This document shows, piece after piece, positions 1 to 7,225 of a stretch of DNA of 64,000 nt. Numbering within the stretch: position 1 is the stretch's first letter; every line of letters begins with the position of its first letter. The stretch spans positions 186,001 to 250,000 of the forward strand of contig NZ_LT607751.1 in NCBI RefSeq assembly GCF_900090305.1, written 5' to 3'. This DNA comes from Micromonospora siamensis (lineage in GTDB: Bacteria; Actinomycetota; Actinomycetes; Mycobacteriales; Micromonosporaceae). The notes below the pieces were generated by a model, which searched no databases, had not been told where the DNA came from, and saw only the letters and a list, made by a program, of their open reading frames with translations. The translations under genes were made by a program, and so were the position numbers.

Positions 1-76
1 GCTCGGCGGCGGCCGTGATCGAGCCGGACCGGTGGACCGCGAGGAAACTGCGCAGCAGGTCGAGCGAGACCTTCAC
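1..76 (-). CDS. LysR-family transcriptional regulator, N-terminal fragment cut by window edge
   Basis: Only the first 25 codons are inside the window. Reading leftward from a GTG at 76 gives MKVSLDLLRSFLAVHRSGSI followed by TAAAE, the classic opening of the LysR winged-helix DNA-binding domain (LxxFLAVxxxGSxTxAA). There is no Shine-Dalgarno sequence, but a TAGGTT hexamer ends 7 nt before the GTG, which fits a leaderless transcript. An ATG two bases upstream runs at once into TGA and cannot be the start. It is divergent from the DJ-1/PfpI gene, the usual layout for a LysR regulator and its target. The rest of the gene lies outside the window. Confidence 0.72.
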   Translation of the reverse strand, partial: MKVSLDLLRSFLAVHRSGSITAAAE

Positions 77-148
77 ATCAGTAAACCTATCGCGGCTGTG
101 GCATTCGCCTATTGGTCGGCTATGGGTTTCCGCGCCAGCATGGATGGC

Positions 149-811
149 ATGACTCGTGCACTCATCGCTCTGACCAGCCACCGCCAGCTCGGCAACACCG
201 GCAAGGAGACCGGCTTCTACGTCGGCGAGGCCGCCGAGCCGTGGGAGACCTTCCGCGCAGCCGGCTGGGACGTGGACCTGGTCTCGGTCGAAGGCGGCCA
301 GCCGCCGCTGGACGGCCGGGACGAGAACGACAAGACCCAGAACGACTTCCTCGCCACCGCGGGCGTCGAGAACACCCCGAAGGCCGCGGACGTCGACCCG
401 ACCGGGTACGACGTGATCGTCTTCGCGGGCGGTCACGGGACGATGTGGGACTTCCCCGGCAACCCGGAGCTGACCCGGATCGCCGCGTCGATCTACGAGC
501 GCGGAGGCGTCGTCTCGGCGGTCTGCCACGGCCCGGCCGCCCTGGTCGACCTGAAGCTCACCGACGGCTCGCAGCTGGTCGCCGGCAAGCGGGTCGCCGG
601 CTTCACCAACGACGAGGAGGACGCCGTCGGCCTCAGCGCCGAGGTGCCGTTCCTGCTCGCCGACAAGCTGACCGAGGCCGGCGCCACGCACGTGCCCGCG
701 CCGAACTTCACCGAGCACGTGGTGGTCGACGGCCGGCTGGTGACGGGCCAGAACCCGCAGTCGGCCCGCGCCCTGGCCGAGGCCGTCGTCAAGGCCGTCC
801 AGTCCGCCTGA
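149..811 (+). CDS. DJ-1/PfpI family protein (type 1 glutamine amidotransferase fold)
   Basis: About 220 residues beginning MTRALIALTSHRQLG, which matches the usual start of Hsp31-like and general-stress DJ-1/PfpI proteins. The nucleophile elbow AVCHGPAAL carries the catalytic Cys-His pair, and the loop FAGGHGTMWDFP ahead of it is typical. Family members act as glyoxalase III, chaperone or deglycase enzymes on methylglyoxal-modified substrates, and sequence alone does not separate these roles. An ATG at 140 in the same frame is an alternative start, and neither has a clear ribosome binding site. It is divergent from a LysR-type gene that may control it. Confidence 0.85.
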   Translation: MTRALIALTSHRQLGNTGKETGFYVGEAAEPWETFRAAGWDVDLVSVEGGQPPLDGRDENDKTQNDFLATAGVENTPKAADVDPTGYDVIVFAGGHGTMWDFPGNPELTRIAASIYERGGVVSAVCHGPAALVDLKLTDGSQLVAGKRVAGFTNDEEDAVGLSAEVPFLLADKLTEAGATHVPAPNFTEHVVVDGRLVTGQNPQSARALAEAVVKAVQSA

Positions 812-847
812 CCCCACCCGCCCCACCCGCCACCGCCGGCCCACCCG

Positions 848-928
848 GCAAGATCGCGCTCGATCCAGGAAGTAGTGGCCTCACCAACGCGGGGAGGCCA
901 CTACTTCCGCATTCGAGCGTGATCTTGC
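848..928. repeat. Long imperfect inverted repeat, possible dispersed intergenic element
   Basis: Two 35-nt arms (848-882 and 894-928) are complementary at 30 of 35 positions around an 11-nt loop. The conserved core of each arm is GGAAGTAGTGGCCTC, flanked by GCAAGATC and CGCTCGA. No run of T follows, so it does not look like a plain intrinsic terminator, although it lies between two genes read in the same direction. I have an unverified impression that this core recurs between genes in Micromonosporaceae. No second copy was noticed in this window. Confidence 0.7.
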
Positions 929-992
929 GGGGTGCGCGGCGCCGCGGCGGCCGGCCGGGGGCCCGGGGGCCGGCCGCCGCGGATGCACCGTG

Positions 993-1033
993 CGGTAGCT
1001 CACAAAGCAACGCACCGTTGCGTTGCGCTACCG
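993..1033. promoter_or_regulatory. Nested inverted repeats, likely TetR-type operator upstream of gabD2-tetR
   Basis: An inner palindrome GCAACGCA-CCGT-TGCGTTGC spans 1007-1026 with perfect 8-bp arms. An outer pair, CGGTAGC at 993-999 and GCTACCG at 1027-1033, surrounds it off-centre. The site lies 16-49 bp before the dehydrogenase start, and a TetR-family gene is the second gene of the same transcript. Negative autoregulation of the operon is the simplest reading. This is inference from position and symmetry. Confidence 0.55.
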
Positions 1034-1041
1034 TTGGTGGC

Positions 1042-2637
1042 ATGACCGTCACCGCCGCCCCCGTCCAGGGCAACCCCGCCGTCCCGGGCACGCCCCCCGC
1101 GCTGCCGGACACCGCGACCGCCCTCGTCGGGCAGGTACGCGGCACCGGACCCGCGTTCACCGCCACCTCTCCGCTGACCGGCGAGCGGACCGTGGACGTA
1201 CCGTCGAGCACGGCGGCCGACCTCGACGCCGCCTTCGCCGACGCGCGGACCGCCCAGCGCGCCTGGGCCGCGCTGCCCGCCGCCCGGCGCACCCGGTTCC
1301 TGCTCCGCCTGCACGACCTGGTCCTCGACCGGCAGGCCGAAGGGCTGGATTTGATCCAGCTGGAGGCCGGCAAGGCCCGGCGGCACGCCGTCGAGGAGAT
1401 CCTCGACGTGGCGATCAACGCCCGCTACTACGCCCGCCGCACCGCCAGGCTGCTCCGCCCGCGCCGCCGGGCCGGCGCGCTGCCGGTGCTGACCCGCACC
1501 CACGAGCTGCGCTTTCCGGTCGGCGTGGTGGGGGTGATCTCGCCGTGGAACTACCCGCTGTCACTGGCCGTCGCCGAGGTGCTGCCCGCCCTGGCCGCCG
1601 GCAACGCGGTGGTGCACCGGCCCGACCCGGCCACCATGCTCACCGCGCTCTGGGTCCGCGACCTCGCGGTCACCGCCGGCCTGCCGCCCGCCCTCTGGCA
1701 GGTCGTCGCCGGGGAGGGCGCCGACGTCGGCCCGCTGGTCACCGACCGCGCCGACCTGGTCTGCTTCACCGGCTCAACCCGGGTCGGCCGGGAGGTCGCC
1801 GCCCAGGCCGCGCATCGGCTCGTCCCGACCTCGCTGGAACTCGGCGGCAAGAACCCGCTGCTGGTGCTCGACGACGCCGACCTCGACCGGGCGGTCGAGG
1901 GCGCGATCCGGGCCTGCTTCGCCAGCGCCGGCCAGCTCTGCGTCTCGATCGAGCGGGTGTACGTCGCCGACAAGCTGCACGACGAGTTCCTGCGCCGGTT
2001 CGTCGCCCGCACCGGGCGGCTGCGGCTCGGCGTCGGCGGGGACTTCGGTGCCGACCTGGGCTCCCTCGCCTCGGTCCGGCAGCTCGACACGGTCACCGCG
2101 CACGTCACCGACGCCGTCGACCGGGGCGCCACCCTGCACACCGGTGGCCGGCACCGACCCGACATCGGCCCGTACGTCTTCGAACCCACCGTGCTCACCG
2201 GCGTCACCCCGCAGATGCGGATGTTCGCCGGGGAGACCTTCGGGCCGGTGGTCGCGGTGTACCGGTTCGGCACCGACGACGAGGCCATCGCGCTCGCCAA
2301 CGACACCGCGTACGGGCTGAACGCGGCCGTGTTCAGCGGCTCCGGCCGGCGGGGCGAGGCCGTCGCCGCCCGGATCGACGCGGGCGGTGTCAACGTCGAC
2401 GACGGCTACTCGGCCGTCTGGGGCAGCATCGACGCGCCGATGGGCGGCTGGAAGGACTCCGGCCTCGGTGGCCGGCACGGCGCCGACGGGCTGCTCCGGT
2501 TCACCCGGGTCAAGACCGTCGCCCGGCACCGCGGGCCGGCCCTGGCCCCCGCGTACCACCGGCCGGCGGCCGAGACCGCGGCCTGGACCCGCCGGATGAC
2601 CGCGGCGCTGCGGCTGCTGCGCCGCACCGGCCGATGA
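1042..2637 (+). CDS. gabD2: Aldehyde dehydrogenase, GabD2-like succinate-semialdehyde dehydrogenase
   Basis: A 531-residue NAD(P)-dependent aldehyde dehydrogenase. The general base Glu lies at about 266 in LELGGKNP and the catalytic Cys at about 300 in FASAGQLCVSIER, the GabD2 version of the active site. The cofactor loop GVVGVISPWNYP and the tail motif APMGGWKDSGLGGRHG also match actinobacterial GabD2, which oxidises succinate semialdehyde to succinate in the 4-aminobutyrate branch. The usual Lys of the VLKP cofactor motif is Arg here (VVHRPD, about 193). A Pro/Ala-rich tail of about 30 residues precedes the domain. The gene overlaps the downstream TetR gene by ATGA and has a palindromic operator just upstream. 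Confidence 0.85.
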   Translation: MTVTAAPVQGNPAVPGTPPALPDTATALVGQVRGTGPAFTATSPLTGERTVDVPSSTAADLDAAFADARTAQRAWAALPAARRTRFLLRLHDLVLDRQAEGLDLIQLEAGKARRHAVEEILDVAINARYYARRTARLLRPRRRAGALPVLTRTHELRFPVGVVGVISPWNYPLSLAVAEVLPALAAGNAVVHRPDPATMLTALWVRDLAVTAGLPPALWQVVAGEGADVGPLVTDRADLVCFTGSTRVGREVAAQAAHRLVPTSLELGGKNPLLVLDDADLDRAVEGAIRACFASAGQLCVSIERVYVADKLHDEFLRRFVARTGRLRLGVGGDFGADLGSLASVRQLDTVTAHVTDAVDRGATLHTGGRHRPDIGPYVFEPTVLTGVTPQMRMFAGETFGPVVAVYRFGTDDEAIALANDTAYGLNAAVFSGSGRRGEAVAARIDAGGVNVDDGYSAVWGSIDAPMGGWKDSGLGGRHGADGLLRFTRVKTVARHRGPALAPAYHRPAAETAAWTRRMTAALRLLRRTGR

Positions 2638-3209
2638 CCGGGGTACGCCCCGCCTCCCGCGGCCCCCGCGGCGCCGAGGCGATCCACGCCGCCGTGCTGG
2701 CCCTGCTCGCCGAGGACGGCTACGTCGGCCTGACCGTGGAGGGGGTGGCCCGCCGCTCCGGGGTCAACAAGACCACCCTCTACCGCTGGTGGCCGTCGAA
2801 GCCGTCGCTGGTGGCGGCGACCTTCCGGCACGCCATCGCCCGGAGCCTGCCGGTGCCCGACACCGGTACGCTCCGCGCCGACCTGGTCGCCCTGGTCCGC
2901 TCGAAGGCCGCGTTCTTCGCCGACGGCCCGGGCCGGCTCGCCGCCGACGTGCTCGCCCACACCGGCGCGGACACCGAACTCGCCCGCCTCGCCGACGAAC
3001 TGCTCGGCGAGCACTGCGCCCACGTGGCCGAGGTGACCGGGCGGGCCCGGGCGCGCGGCGAGCTGACCGGCCCGGTCGACGACCTGCTCCTGGCCGACCT
3101 GCTGCTCGGGCCGGTCTGGCTGCGGGCGGTGGTCACCCGCCGGCCGCTGTCGGGCGCCGACGCCGAGGCGCTGGTCGACACCCTCCTCGCCGGCCTGCCC
3201 CGCGCCTGA
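2634..3209 (+). CDS. TetR/AcrR family transcriptional regulator
   Basis: A 191-residue repressor type. The N-terminal helix-turn-helix is clear: AIHAAVLALLAEDGYVGLTV, then EGVARRSGVNKTTLYRWWPS with the recognition helix at about 38-57. The rest is a helical ligand-binding domain of the TetR_C type. Its ATGA start overlaps the stop of the dehydrogenase, so the two are translationally coupled. It probably binds the nested palindrome at 993-1033 and represses the pair. The ligand is unknown and may be an aldehyde or a GABA-related compound. Confidence 0.88.
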   Translation: MTGVRPASRGPRGAEAIHAAVLALLAEDGYVGLTVEGVARRSGVNKTTLYRWWPSKPSLVAATFRHAIARSLPVPDTGTLRADLVALVRSKAAFFADGPGRLAADVLAHTGADTELARLADELLGEHCAHVAEVTGRARARGELTGPVDDLLLADLLLGPVWLRAVVTRRPLSGADAEALVDTLLAGLPRA

Positions 3210-3233
3210 CCCGGCGGCCCCGACGATGCGGGC

Positions 3234-3848
3234 TCAGATCCGGTAGTCGGGCGGGAGGCCGGTGGCGCGCAGCTCAGGCGGCAGGTGGGCGACGTCGTTG
3301 TGGGCGATCAGGTTCGGCGGCCCGCCGGAGCCGAACCTGATCACGGTCAGCCCGGCGTTGTGGTGGTTGAGCCCGAGCCAGCGGGCCGGCGGGGCGTCCA
3401 GGGCGTGCCGCACGAACCAGGCGACCAGGAAGCTGTGCGTGATCACCAACTCGAGCACGTCCTCGTCACCCTCCGGCGGGGCGGCGAACCGGTCCACCGC
3501 CGCCGCGGTCACCCGCGGCCCGTCGACCCGCTCGGCCGCGGAGTAGCCGGCCAGCAGCTTCGCGTACGCCGACGGCAGGCCGGCCGGGTCGGTGTCGTGC
3601 GGCAGGTGGTCGCCGGCCAGCTCGGTGGCGTACACCGGGATGCCCGGCAGGGACCGGGCGACCAGCTCGGCGGTCTGCGCGGCCCGGACCAGCGGGCCGT
3701 GGTGGACGGCCGCGAACGGTACGCCGCGCAGCCGCTCACCGAGCAGCGTGGCCTGGCGGCGTCCCCGCTCGGAGAGCCCGACAGCCGGGGTTTCCTGGTC
3801 GCCGTCCTGCTCGGCGTGCCGGGCCAGGTAGAGCAGTCGAGCCGCCAA
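3234..3848 (-). CDS. Histidine phosphatase (phosphoglycerate mutase-like) family protein
   Basis: About 204 residues. The N-terminal LLYLARHAEQDG is a variant of the RHG signature, in which His is phosphorylated, and the later ELVITHSFLVAWFV supplies the second active-site His. I chose a TTG at 3848 because GAGGAGGG lies a few bases upstream and the protein then starts directly before the first strand. An in-frame ATG at 3902 would add 18 residues unlike the family. Members range from phosphoglycerate mutases to small-molecule phosphatases, and the substrate cannot be assigned. Confidence 0.8.
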   Translation of the reverse strand: MAARLLYLARHAEQDGDQETPAVGLSERGRRQATLLGERLRGVPFAAVHHGPLVRAAQTAELVARSLPGIPVYATELAGDHLPHDTDPAGLPSAYAKLLAGYSAAERVDGPRVTAAAVDRFAAPPEGDEDVLELVITHSFLVAWFVRHALDAPPARWLGLNHHNAGLTVIRFGSGGPPNLIAHNDVAHLPPELRATGLPPDYRI

Positions 3849-3911
3849 CGGTCCCTCCTCGCACCTCGGGAGACGCGATGCTAGCCCGCGTCCCCCGACC
3901 ATGGTGTCCCG

Positions 3912-4331
3912 TCAGGAGCGGGGGAACATCTGGCCGATGCGGATCCTGTTGCCGAACGGGTCCCGGATGCCGAAGTCGATGCCGTAGGGCCGTTCGGTCG
4001 GCTCGTCGGTGATGTCGACGCCCTTGGCGACCAGGTCCTCGTAGGTCTTGTGGGCGTCGTCGGTGGTGATGCTCAGCCAACCGCCCAGCGCCCCCTTGGT
4101 GAGCAGCTCACGGACCTGCCCGGCGGTGGCCGGGTCGAGCGCCGGCGGGCCGGGCTTCTCCAGCAGGATCTCCCGGTCCGGCTGACCGGGCAGGTTGACC
4201 GTCAGCCAGCGCATGAAGCCGAGGTCCTGGTCGGTGTTCACCTCGAAGCCGAGCTTGCCGACGTAGAAGTCGAGCGCCTCGTCCTGGTCGAGCACGTAGA
4301 TCTGGGAGCGGGTGACCGCGTTCATCGTCAT
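3912..4331 (-). CDS. VOC (glyoxalase/bleomycin resistance) superfamily protein
   Basis: About 139 residues forming a pair of beta-alpha-beta-beta-beta modules, with DEALDFYVGKLGFEV early and YGIDFGIRDPFGNRIRIGQ at the end, typical of VOC proteins of the PhnB/YaeR sort. The start at 4331 (MTMNAV) is supported by a TAGCGT hexamer 7 nt upstream, consistent with a leaderless mRNA. It follows the AraC and ECF41 genes on the same strand, so it may belong to the same stress-related group. The reaction is unknown. Confidence 0.8.
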   Translation of the reverse strand: MTMNAVTRSQIYVLDQDEALDFYVGKLGFEVNTDQDLGFMRWLTVNLPGQPDREILLEKPGPPALDPATAGQVRELLTKGALGGWLSITTDDAHKTYEDLVAKGVDITDEPTERPYGIDFGIRDPFGNRIRIGQMFPRS

Positions 4332-4366
4332 GCCGCACACGCTATGACCCGGCCGTGAGCTGGTGC

Positions 4367-4771
4367 TTATCCAAAACTGACAGGTCGGGTCCAGGCCTTG
4401 GCGAAGCAGCTCGGCACGTTCGACGGCACGGCCGGCCGGCGCCGCCGGAATTCGCTCGGGGACTCGCCGACGACGGCACGGAAGGTCCGACTGAACGTGC
4501 CGAGGCTGCCGAACCCGACCGCGTAGCAGATGTCCGTGACGTCCCGGTCGGTCTCCACCAGCAGCGCCATCGCCCGCTCGATCCGGCGGCGTTGCAGGTA
4601 GCGGTGTGGGGTCTCGCCGAAGGTGGCGCGGAACGTCCGGCTGAAGTGTGCCGGGGAGACGTGCGCGATCCGGGCCAGCGCGGGGACGTCCAGCGGAGCG
4701 GCGTACGCCCGGTCCATGGCGTCCCGGGCGCGCAGCAGCGCCCGGTTCGACTCCTCGGTCGCCCGACTCAC
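4367..4771 (-). CDS. AraC-family helix-turn-helix regulator (DNA-binding domain only)
   Basis: At 134 residues this holds little more than the double helix-turn-helix. The first is PLDVPALARIAHVSPAHFSR and the second DVTDICYAVGFGSLGTFSRT, followed by the signature GESPSEFRRR. No cupin or other sensor domain is present, so activity may depend on a partner or on expression level. The GTG start overlaps the ECF41 sigma stop as GTGA, giving translational coupling. The VOC gene lies 35 bp downstream and is a plausible target or co-transcript. Confidence 0.85.
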   Translation of the reverse strand: MSRATEESNRALLRARDAMDRAYAAPLDVPALARIAHVSPAHFSRTFRATFGETPHRYLQRRRIERAMALLVETDRDVTDICYAVGFGSLGTFSRTFRAVVGESPSEFRRRRPAVPSNVPSCFAKAWTRPVSFG

Positions 4772-5628
4772 TCGGGAGCCGTGACCAGGTCGAGGCCGTC
4801 GAGCTGGGCCGGGTCGGCCACCACCTCGATTCCGATGATCCGGTCGGTGACCGTGAAGCTGAGCGCCAGTCGGACCTGACCGTCTCCGACGACCACCGCG
4901 CCGGGCATGGCGTCGACGAAGGCGGGCACGGCGCCCTGCGCCCGGCCGTTGAAGAAGGCGGCCACCGTCTCGGCGCCCCGCGCCTGCGCCCGGCCGCCCA
5001 TCCGGACCGCGGTGGCGTCGGAGCGCAGCACGACGTACGGGTCGAGCAGGTTCACCAGATCCTCGAAGCGGCCCTCCCGCGAGGCGGCGAGGAACGCCTC
5101 GACGACCCGGCGCTGCCGCCCAGGGTCGGTGAGCGGATCGGTGGAGCGGCCCTGCACCCGCCGACGTGCCCGACAGGCGATCTGCCGGACCGCGGCGGCG
5201 CTGCGGTCCACCACCGGTGCGATCTCCTCGAACGAGACGGCGAACATGTCGTGCAGCACGAAGACCAGGCGTTCGGTCGGGCCGAGGGTGGTCAGCACCA
5301 CCTCGAGCGCCCGGCCCACCGACTCGGCGTGCACCGCCTCCCGCTCAGGGTCGGCCACCCCGGCCGGCTCGTCGGCCAGCTCGTCCACCGGGTTCTCGTG
5401 CCGAGCGCTGCCGGAGCGGAGCCGGTCGAGGCAGACCCGGCCGACGGTGGTGGTCAGCCAACCGGGCAGGTTCTCGATGGCGTCGGAGTCGGCGCGGCTG
5501 AGCCGCAGCCAGGTGTCCTGGACGGCGTCGTCGGCCTCGACCGGGGAGCCGAGCATCCGGTGGGCGACCGCGCGCAGGTGGGGGCGGTGCTCCTCGAAGC
5601 GCCGGGCCAGCAGGTCGGTGTCGGGCAT
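4768..5628 (-). CDS. ECF sigma factor with C-terminal SnoaL-like domain (ECF41/SigJ type)
   Basis: 286 residues. Sigma region 2 covers about 8-75 (LLARRFEEHRPHLRAVAHRM, then DAVQDTWLRL) and region 4 about 110-165 (LEVVLTTLGPTERLVFVLHD, then FEEIAPVVDRSAAAVRQIAC). Residues of about 175-286 form a SnoaL/NTF2-like extension. ECF41 factors lack a classical anti-sigma factor, and the fused domain tunes activity. They are typically next to carboxymuconolactone decarboxylase, oxidoreductase or epimerase genes. Exactly such a gene is divergent at 5748, with a TGTCACG/CGAC promoter between them. The AraC gene follows with a 4-base overlap. The DGGG-type motif of the extension is degenerate here (SDATAV). 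Confidence 0.88.
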   Translation of the reverse strand: MPDTDLLARRFEEHRPHLRAVAHRMLGSPVEADDAVQDTWLRLSRADSDAIENLPGWLTTTVGRVCLDRLRSGSARHENPVDELADEPAGVADPEREAVHAESVGRALEVVLTTLGPTERLVFVLHDMFAVSFEEIAPVVDRSAAAVRQIACRARRRVQGRSTDPLTDPGRQRRVVEAFLAASREGRFEDLVNLLDPYVVLRSDATAVRMGGRAQARGAETVAAFFNGRAQGAVPAFVDAMPGAVVVGDGQVRLALSFTVTDRIIGIEVVADPAQLDGLDLVTAPE

Positions 5629-5665
5629 CCCCTCGCCACCCTTCGCGAGTGACCGCCGTCACATC

Positions 5666-5692
5666 TGTCACGCCGCCCGGCGTCGGCTCGAC
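5666..5692 (+). promoter_or_regulatory. Candidate ECF41 target promoter before the CMD-family gene
   Basis: TGTCACG at 5666-5672 is followed after 16 nt by CGAC at 5689-5692. As I recall it, the published ECF41 consensus is close to TGTCACA and CGTC with a similar spacer, so each half differs by one base. It faces the gene at 5748 and lies between it and the divergent ECF41 gene, as expected for the usual target. Confidence 0.5.
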
Positions 5693-5747
5693 AACCAGGT
5701 GAAGGGCGGCGCAAGGGGCGCCGGCCAGCCTAACAGGACGGAACGTC

Positions 5748-6212
5748 ATGACTCTCGAGCCACGGATCCCGAACCCGGCGGCGCTGCTCCCCGACGCCGT
5801 CAAGGCGATCAACCTGCTCTACAAGGCCGCCCACTCGGCCGGCGTACCCGGCACCACCCTCGAACTGGCCCACCTGCGGGCGAGCCAGATCAACGGGTGC
5901 AGCGCCTGCGTCGACTCCGGGGCGCGCGGGGCCCGCAAGGCCGGCGAGACCGAGGAGCGGCTCTTCGCCGTCGCCGCCTGGCGGGAGACCCCGTACTTCA
6001 CCGAGGCGGAACGGGCGGCACTCGCGCTGGCCGAGGCCGCCACCCGGCTCGCCGACCGCAGCGACCCGGTGCCCGACGCGGTGTGGGACGAGGCGGCCCG
6101 GCACTTCGGCGAGAAGGAGCTGGCGGCGCTGGTCCTCTGGATCGCCACCACCAACTTCTTCAACCGGATCAACGCCACCACCCGCCAGCCGGCCCCACAG
6201 AACTGGGGCTGA
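5748..6212 (+). CDS. Carboxymuconolactone decarboxylase / AhpD-like family protein
   Basis: 154 residues, all-helical AhpD-like fold. The redox pair is at Cys51 and Cys54 (INGCSACVDSG), followed by GETEERLFAVAAWRETPYFT and the end motif NFFNRINATTRQP. In most family members a His follows the Cys pair (CxxCxxxH), but here that position is Gly58, so peroxidase chemistry may differ. A good Shine-Dalgarno (CAGGACGGAACGTC) precedes the ATG. It is divergent from an ECF41 sigma gene, the classical partner, and is probably its main target. Confidence 0.85.
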   Translation: MTLEPRIPNPAALLPDAVKAINLLYKAAHSAGVPGTTLELAHLRASQINGCSACVDSGARGARKAGETEERLFAVAAWRETPYFTEAERAALALAEAATRLADRSDPVPDAVWDEAARHFGEKELAALVLWIATTNFFNRINATTRQPAPQNWG

Positions 6213-6295
6213 CCCGACCCGGGCGGCGCGGCCGGCCTTTCTGCCCACCGCTAAGCGGTGTCGCCGGCCGCCCCGCCCGCGGCGAGACTCGGCGG

Positions 6296-6640
6296 ATGGG
6301 AGAGGACGAGTTCTTCAGCCAGCTCTACGCCGCCTTCAACCGGCGGGACCTGCCGACGTTGCTGGCGGCGCTGGCGCCGAACGTGACCTGGCCCAACGGC
6401 TGGGAGGGCGGCACCGTACGCGGCCACCGCGAGGTCGCCGACTACTGGACGCGCCAGTGGGCCGAGATCGACCCGACGGTGCGGCCGGTGGCCGTCGACG
6501 TCGAGCCCGACGGCCGCGTCACCGTCACCGTGCACCAGCTGGTGCGGGACCGGGCCGGCGCGGTCATCGCCGACGGGACGGTCCGACACGCCTACCGGCT
6601 GGTCGACGGCCTGGTGGTCGACATGGAGATCCGGAACTGA
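6296..6640 (+). CDS. SnoaL-like (NTF2 fold) protein
   Basis: 114 residues. EDEFFSQLYAAFNRRDLPTL and ALAPNVTWPNGWEGGTVRGH, then a YWTRQW segment, are typical of SnoaL-like polyketide-cyclase or ketosteroid-isomerase-like proteins, which form small cone-shaped pockets. No catalytic assignment is possible. It follows the CMD-family gene on the same strand by 83 bp and may be co-transcribed with it. The start is the first ATG after an in-frame non-coding stretch. No strong ribosome binding site is visible. Confidence 0.75.
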   Translation: MGEDEFFSQLYAAFNRRDLPTLLAALAPNVTWPNGWEGGTVRGHREVADYWTRQWAEIDPTVRPVAVDVEPDGRVTVTVHQLVRDRAGAVIADGTVRHAYRLVDGLVVDMEIRN

Positions 6641-6655
6641 ACGGAGGCCGTCCGG

Positions 6656-7039
6656 TCAGGACGCCGGCGGGCACCAGGCGGCGGCCGGCAGTCCGGACAG
6701 CACCGGGAAGCCCACGGCCAGGAACACCAGCGCGGCGACCAGCCACGGCCACCAGCGCCCACCCCGGTGGAGACGGACGAGGGCGAACAAGAAGCAGAGC
6801 AGCGCGGCGACGGTCGTCGAGGCCGCCACCGACCAGACCAGCGCACCGTTGTCGGCTCCCCCGCCGGCCTGCCCGGGACACCGGCCGCCGCCGGTGACCT
6901 CCGGGCTGAACAAGGCGAGCACCCAGCCGTAGAGGAGCAGCACCGGGCCCACCACCAGCGACGCCACCAGCGTGGCCAGGACCCGCAGGGCGCGGGGTGG
7001 GCCGGTGGTGGCGACGTGGCCGGCCGGGAGGTTGGTCAT
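6656..7039 (-). CDS. Small hypothetical membrane protein
   Basis: 127 residues with three hydrophobic segments: about 20-45 (LVASLVVGPVLLLYGWVLAL), 67-88 (VAASTTVAALLCFLFALV) and 98-118 (PWLVAALVFLAVGFPVLSGL). Two Cys residues lie outside the membrane, one in the loop after the first segment (GGRCPGQ) and one near the end (AAWCPPAS), and might form a disulfide. I recognise no family. It is convergent with the SnoaL gene, with 15 bp between the stops. Confidence 0.6.
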   Translation of the reverse strand: MTNLPAGHVATTGPPRALRVLATLVASLVVGPVLLLYGWVLALFSPEVTGGGRCPGQAGGGADNGALVWSVAASTTVAALLCFLFALVRLHRGGRWWPWLVAALVFLAVGFPVLSGLPAAAWCPPAS

Positions 7040-7157
7040 GACGGCACTGTGGCAGCCCGGCCGGCGGCCCGCCATCGCCTGTTCCGTCCCAACGGGCGGA
7101 GGCTCCGGGCGCGAGACGTGACATCGGTCGGCAGTGCTGGGGGCCTCGCCCTTCACA

Positions 7158-7173
7158 TACCATTTTCGATGGT
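7158..7173 (+). promoter_or_regulatory. Candidate -10 region with small inverted repeat before the TIR gene pair
   Basis: TACCAT at 7158-7163 has the TANNNT form, and ACCAT-TTTCG-ATGGT at 7159-7173 is a perfect 5-bp inverted repeat in an unusually AT-rich patch. Transcription from here would give a leader of about 55 nt with a normal ribosome binding site. This supports the two TIR genes having their own promoter. Confidence 0.4.
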
Positions 7174-7225
7174 CACACGCGCTGCCACGTGCCGCAGGCC
7201 TGCCCATTCGAACGGAGGGGCGCTC

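Noticed and set aside
112..1041. Long open frame running from inside the PfpI gene into gabD2
   Set aside because: It is a shadow frame: Arg/Gly-rich, without family pattern, and the real start is the ATG at 1042 after the operator.
3849..3902. ATG 3902 as start of the histidine phosphatase
   Set aside because: It would add 18 residues unlike the family and lacks a ribosome site, while TTG 3848 has a strong one.
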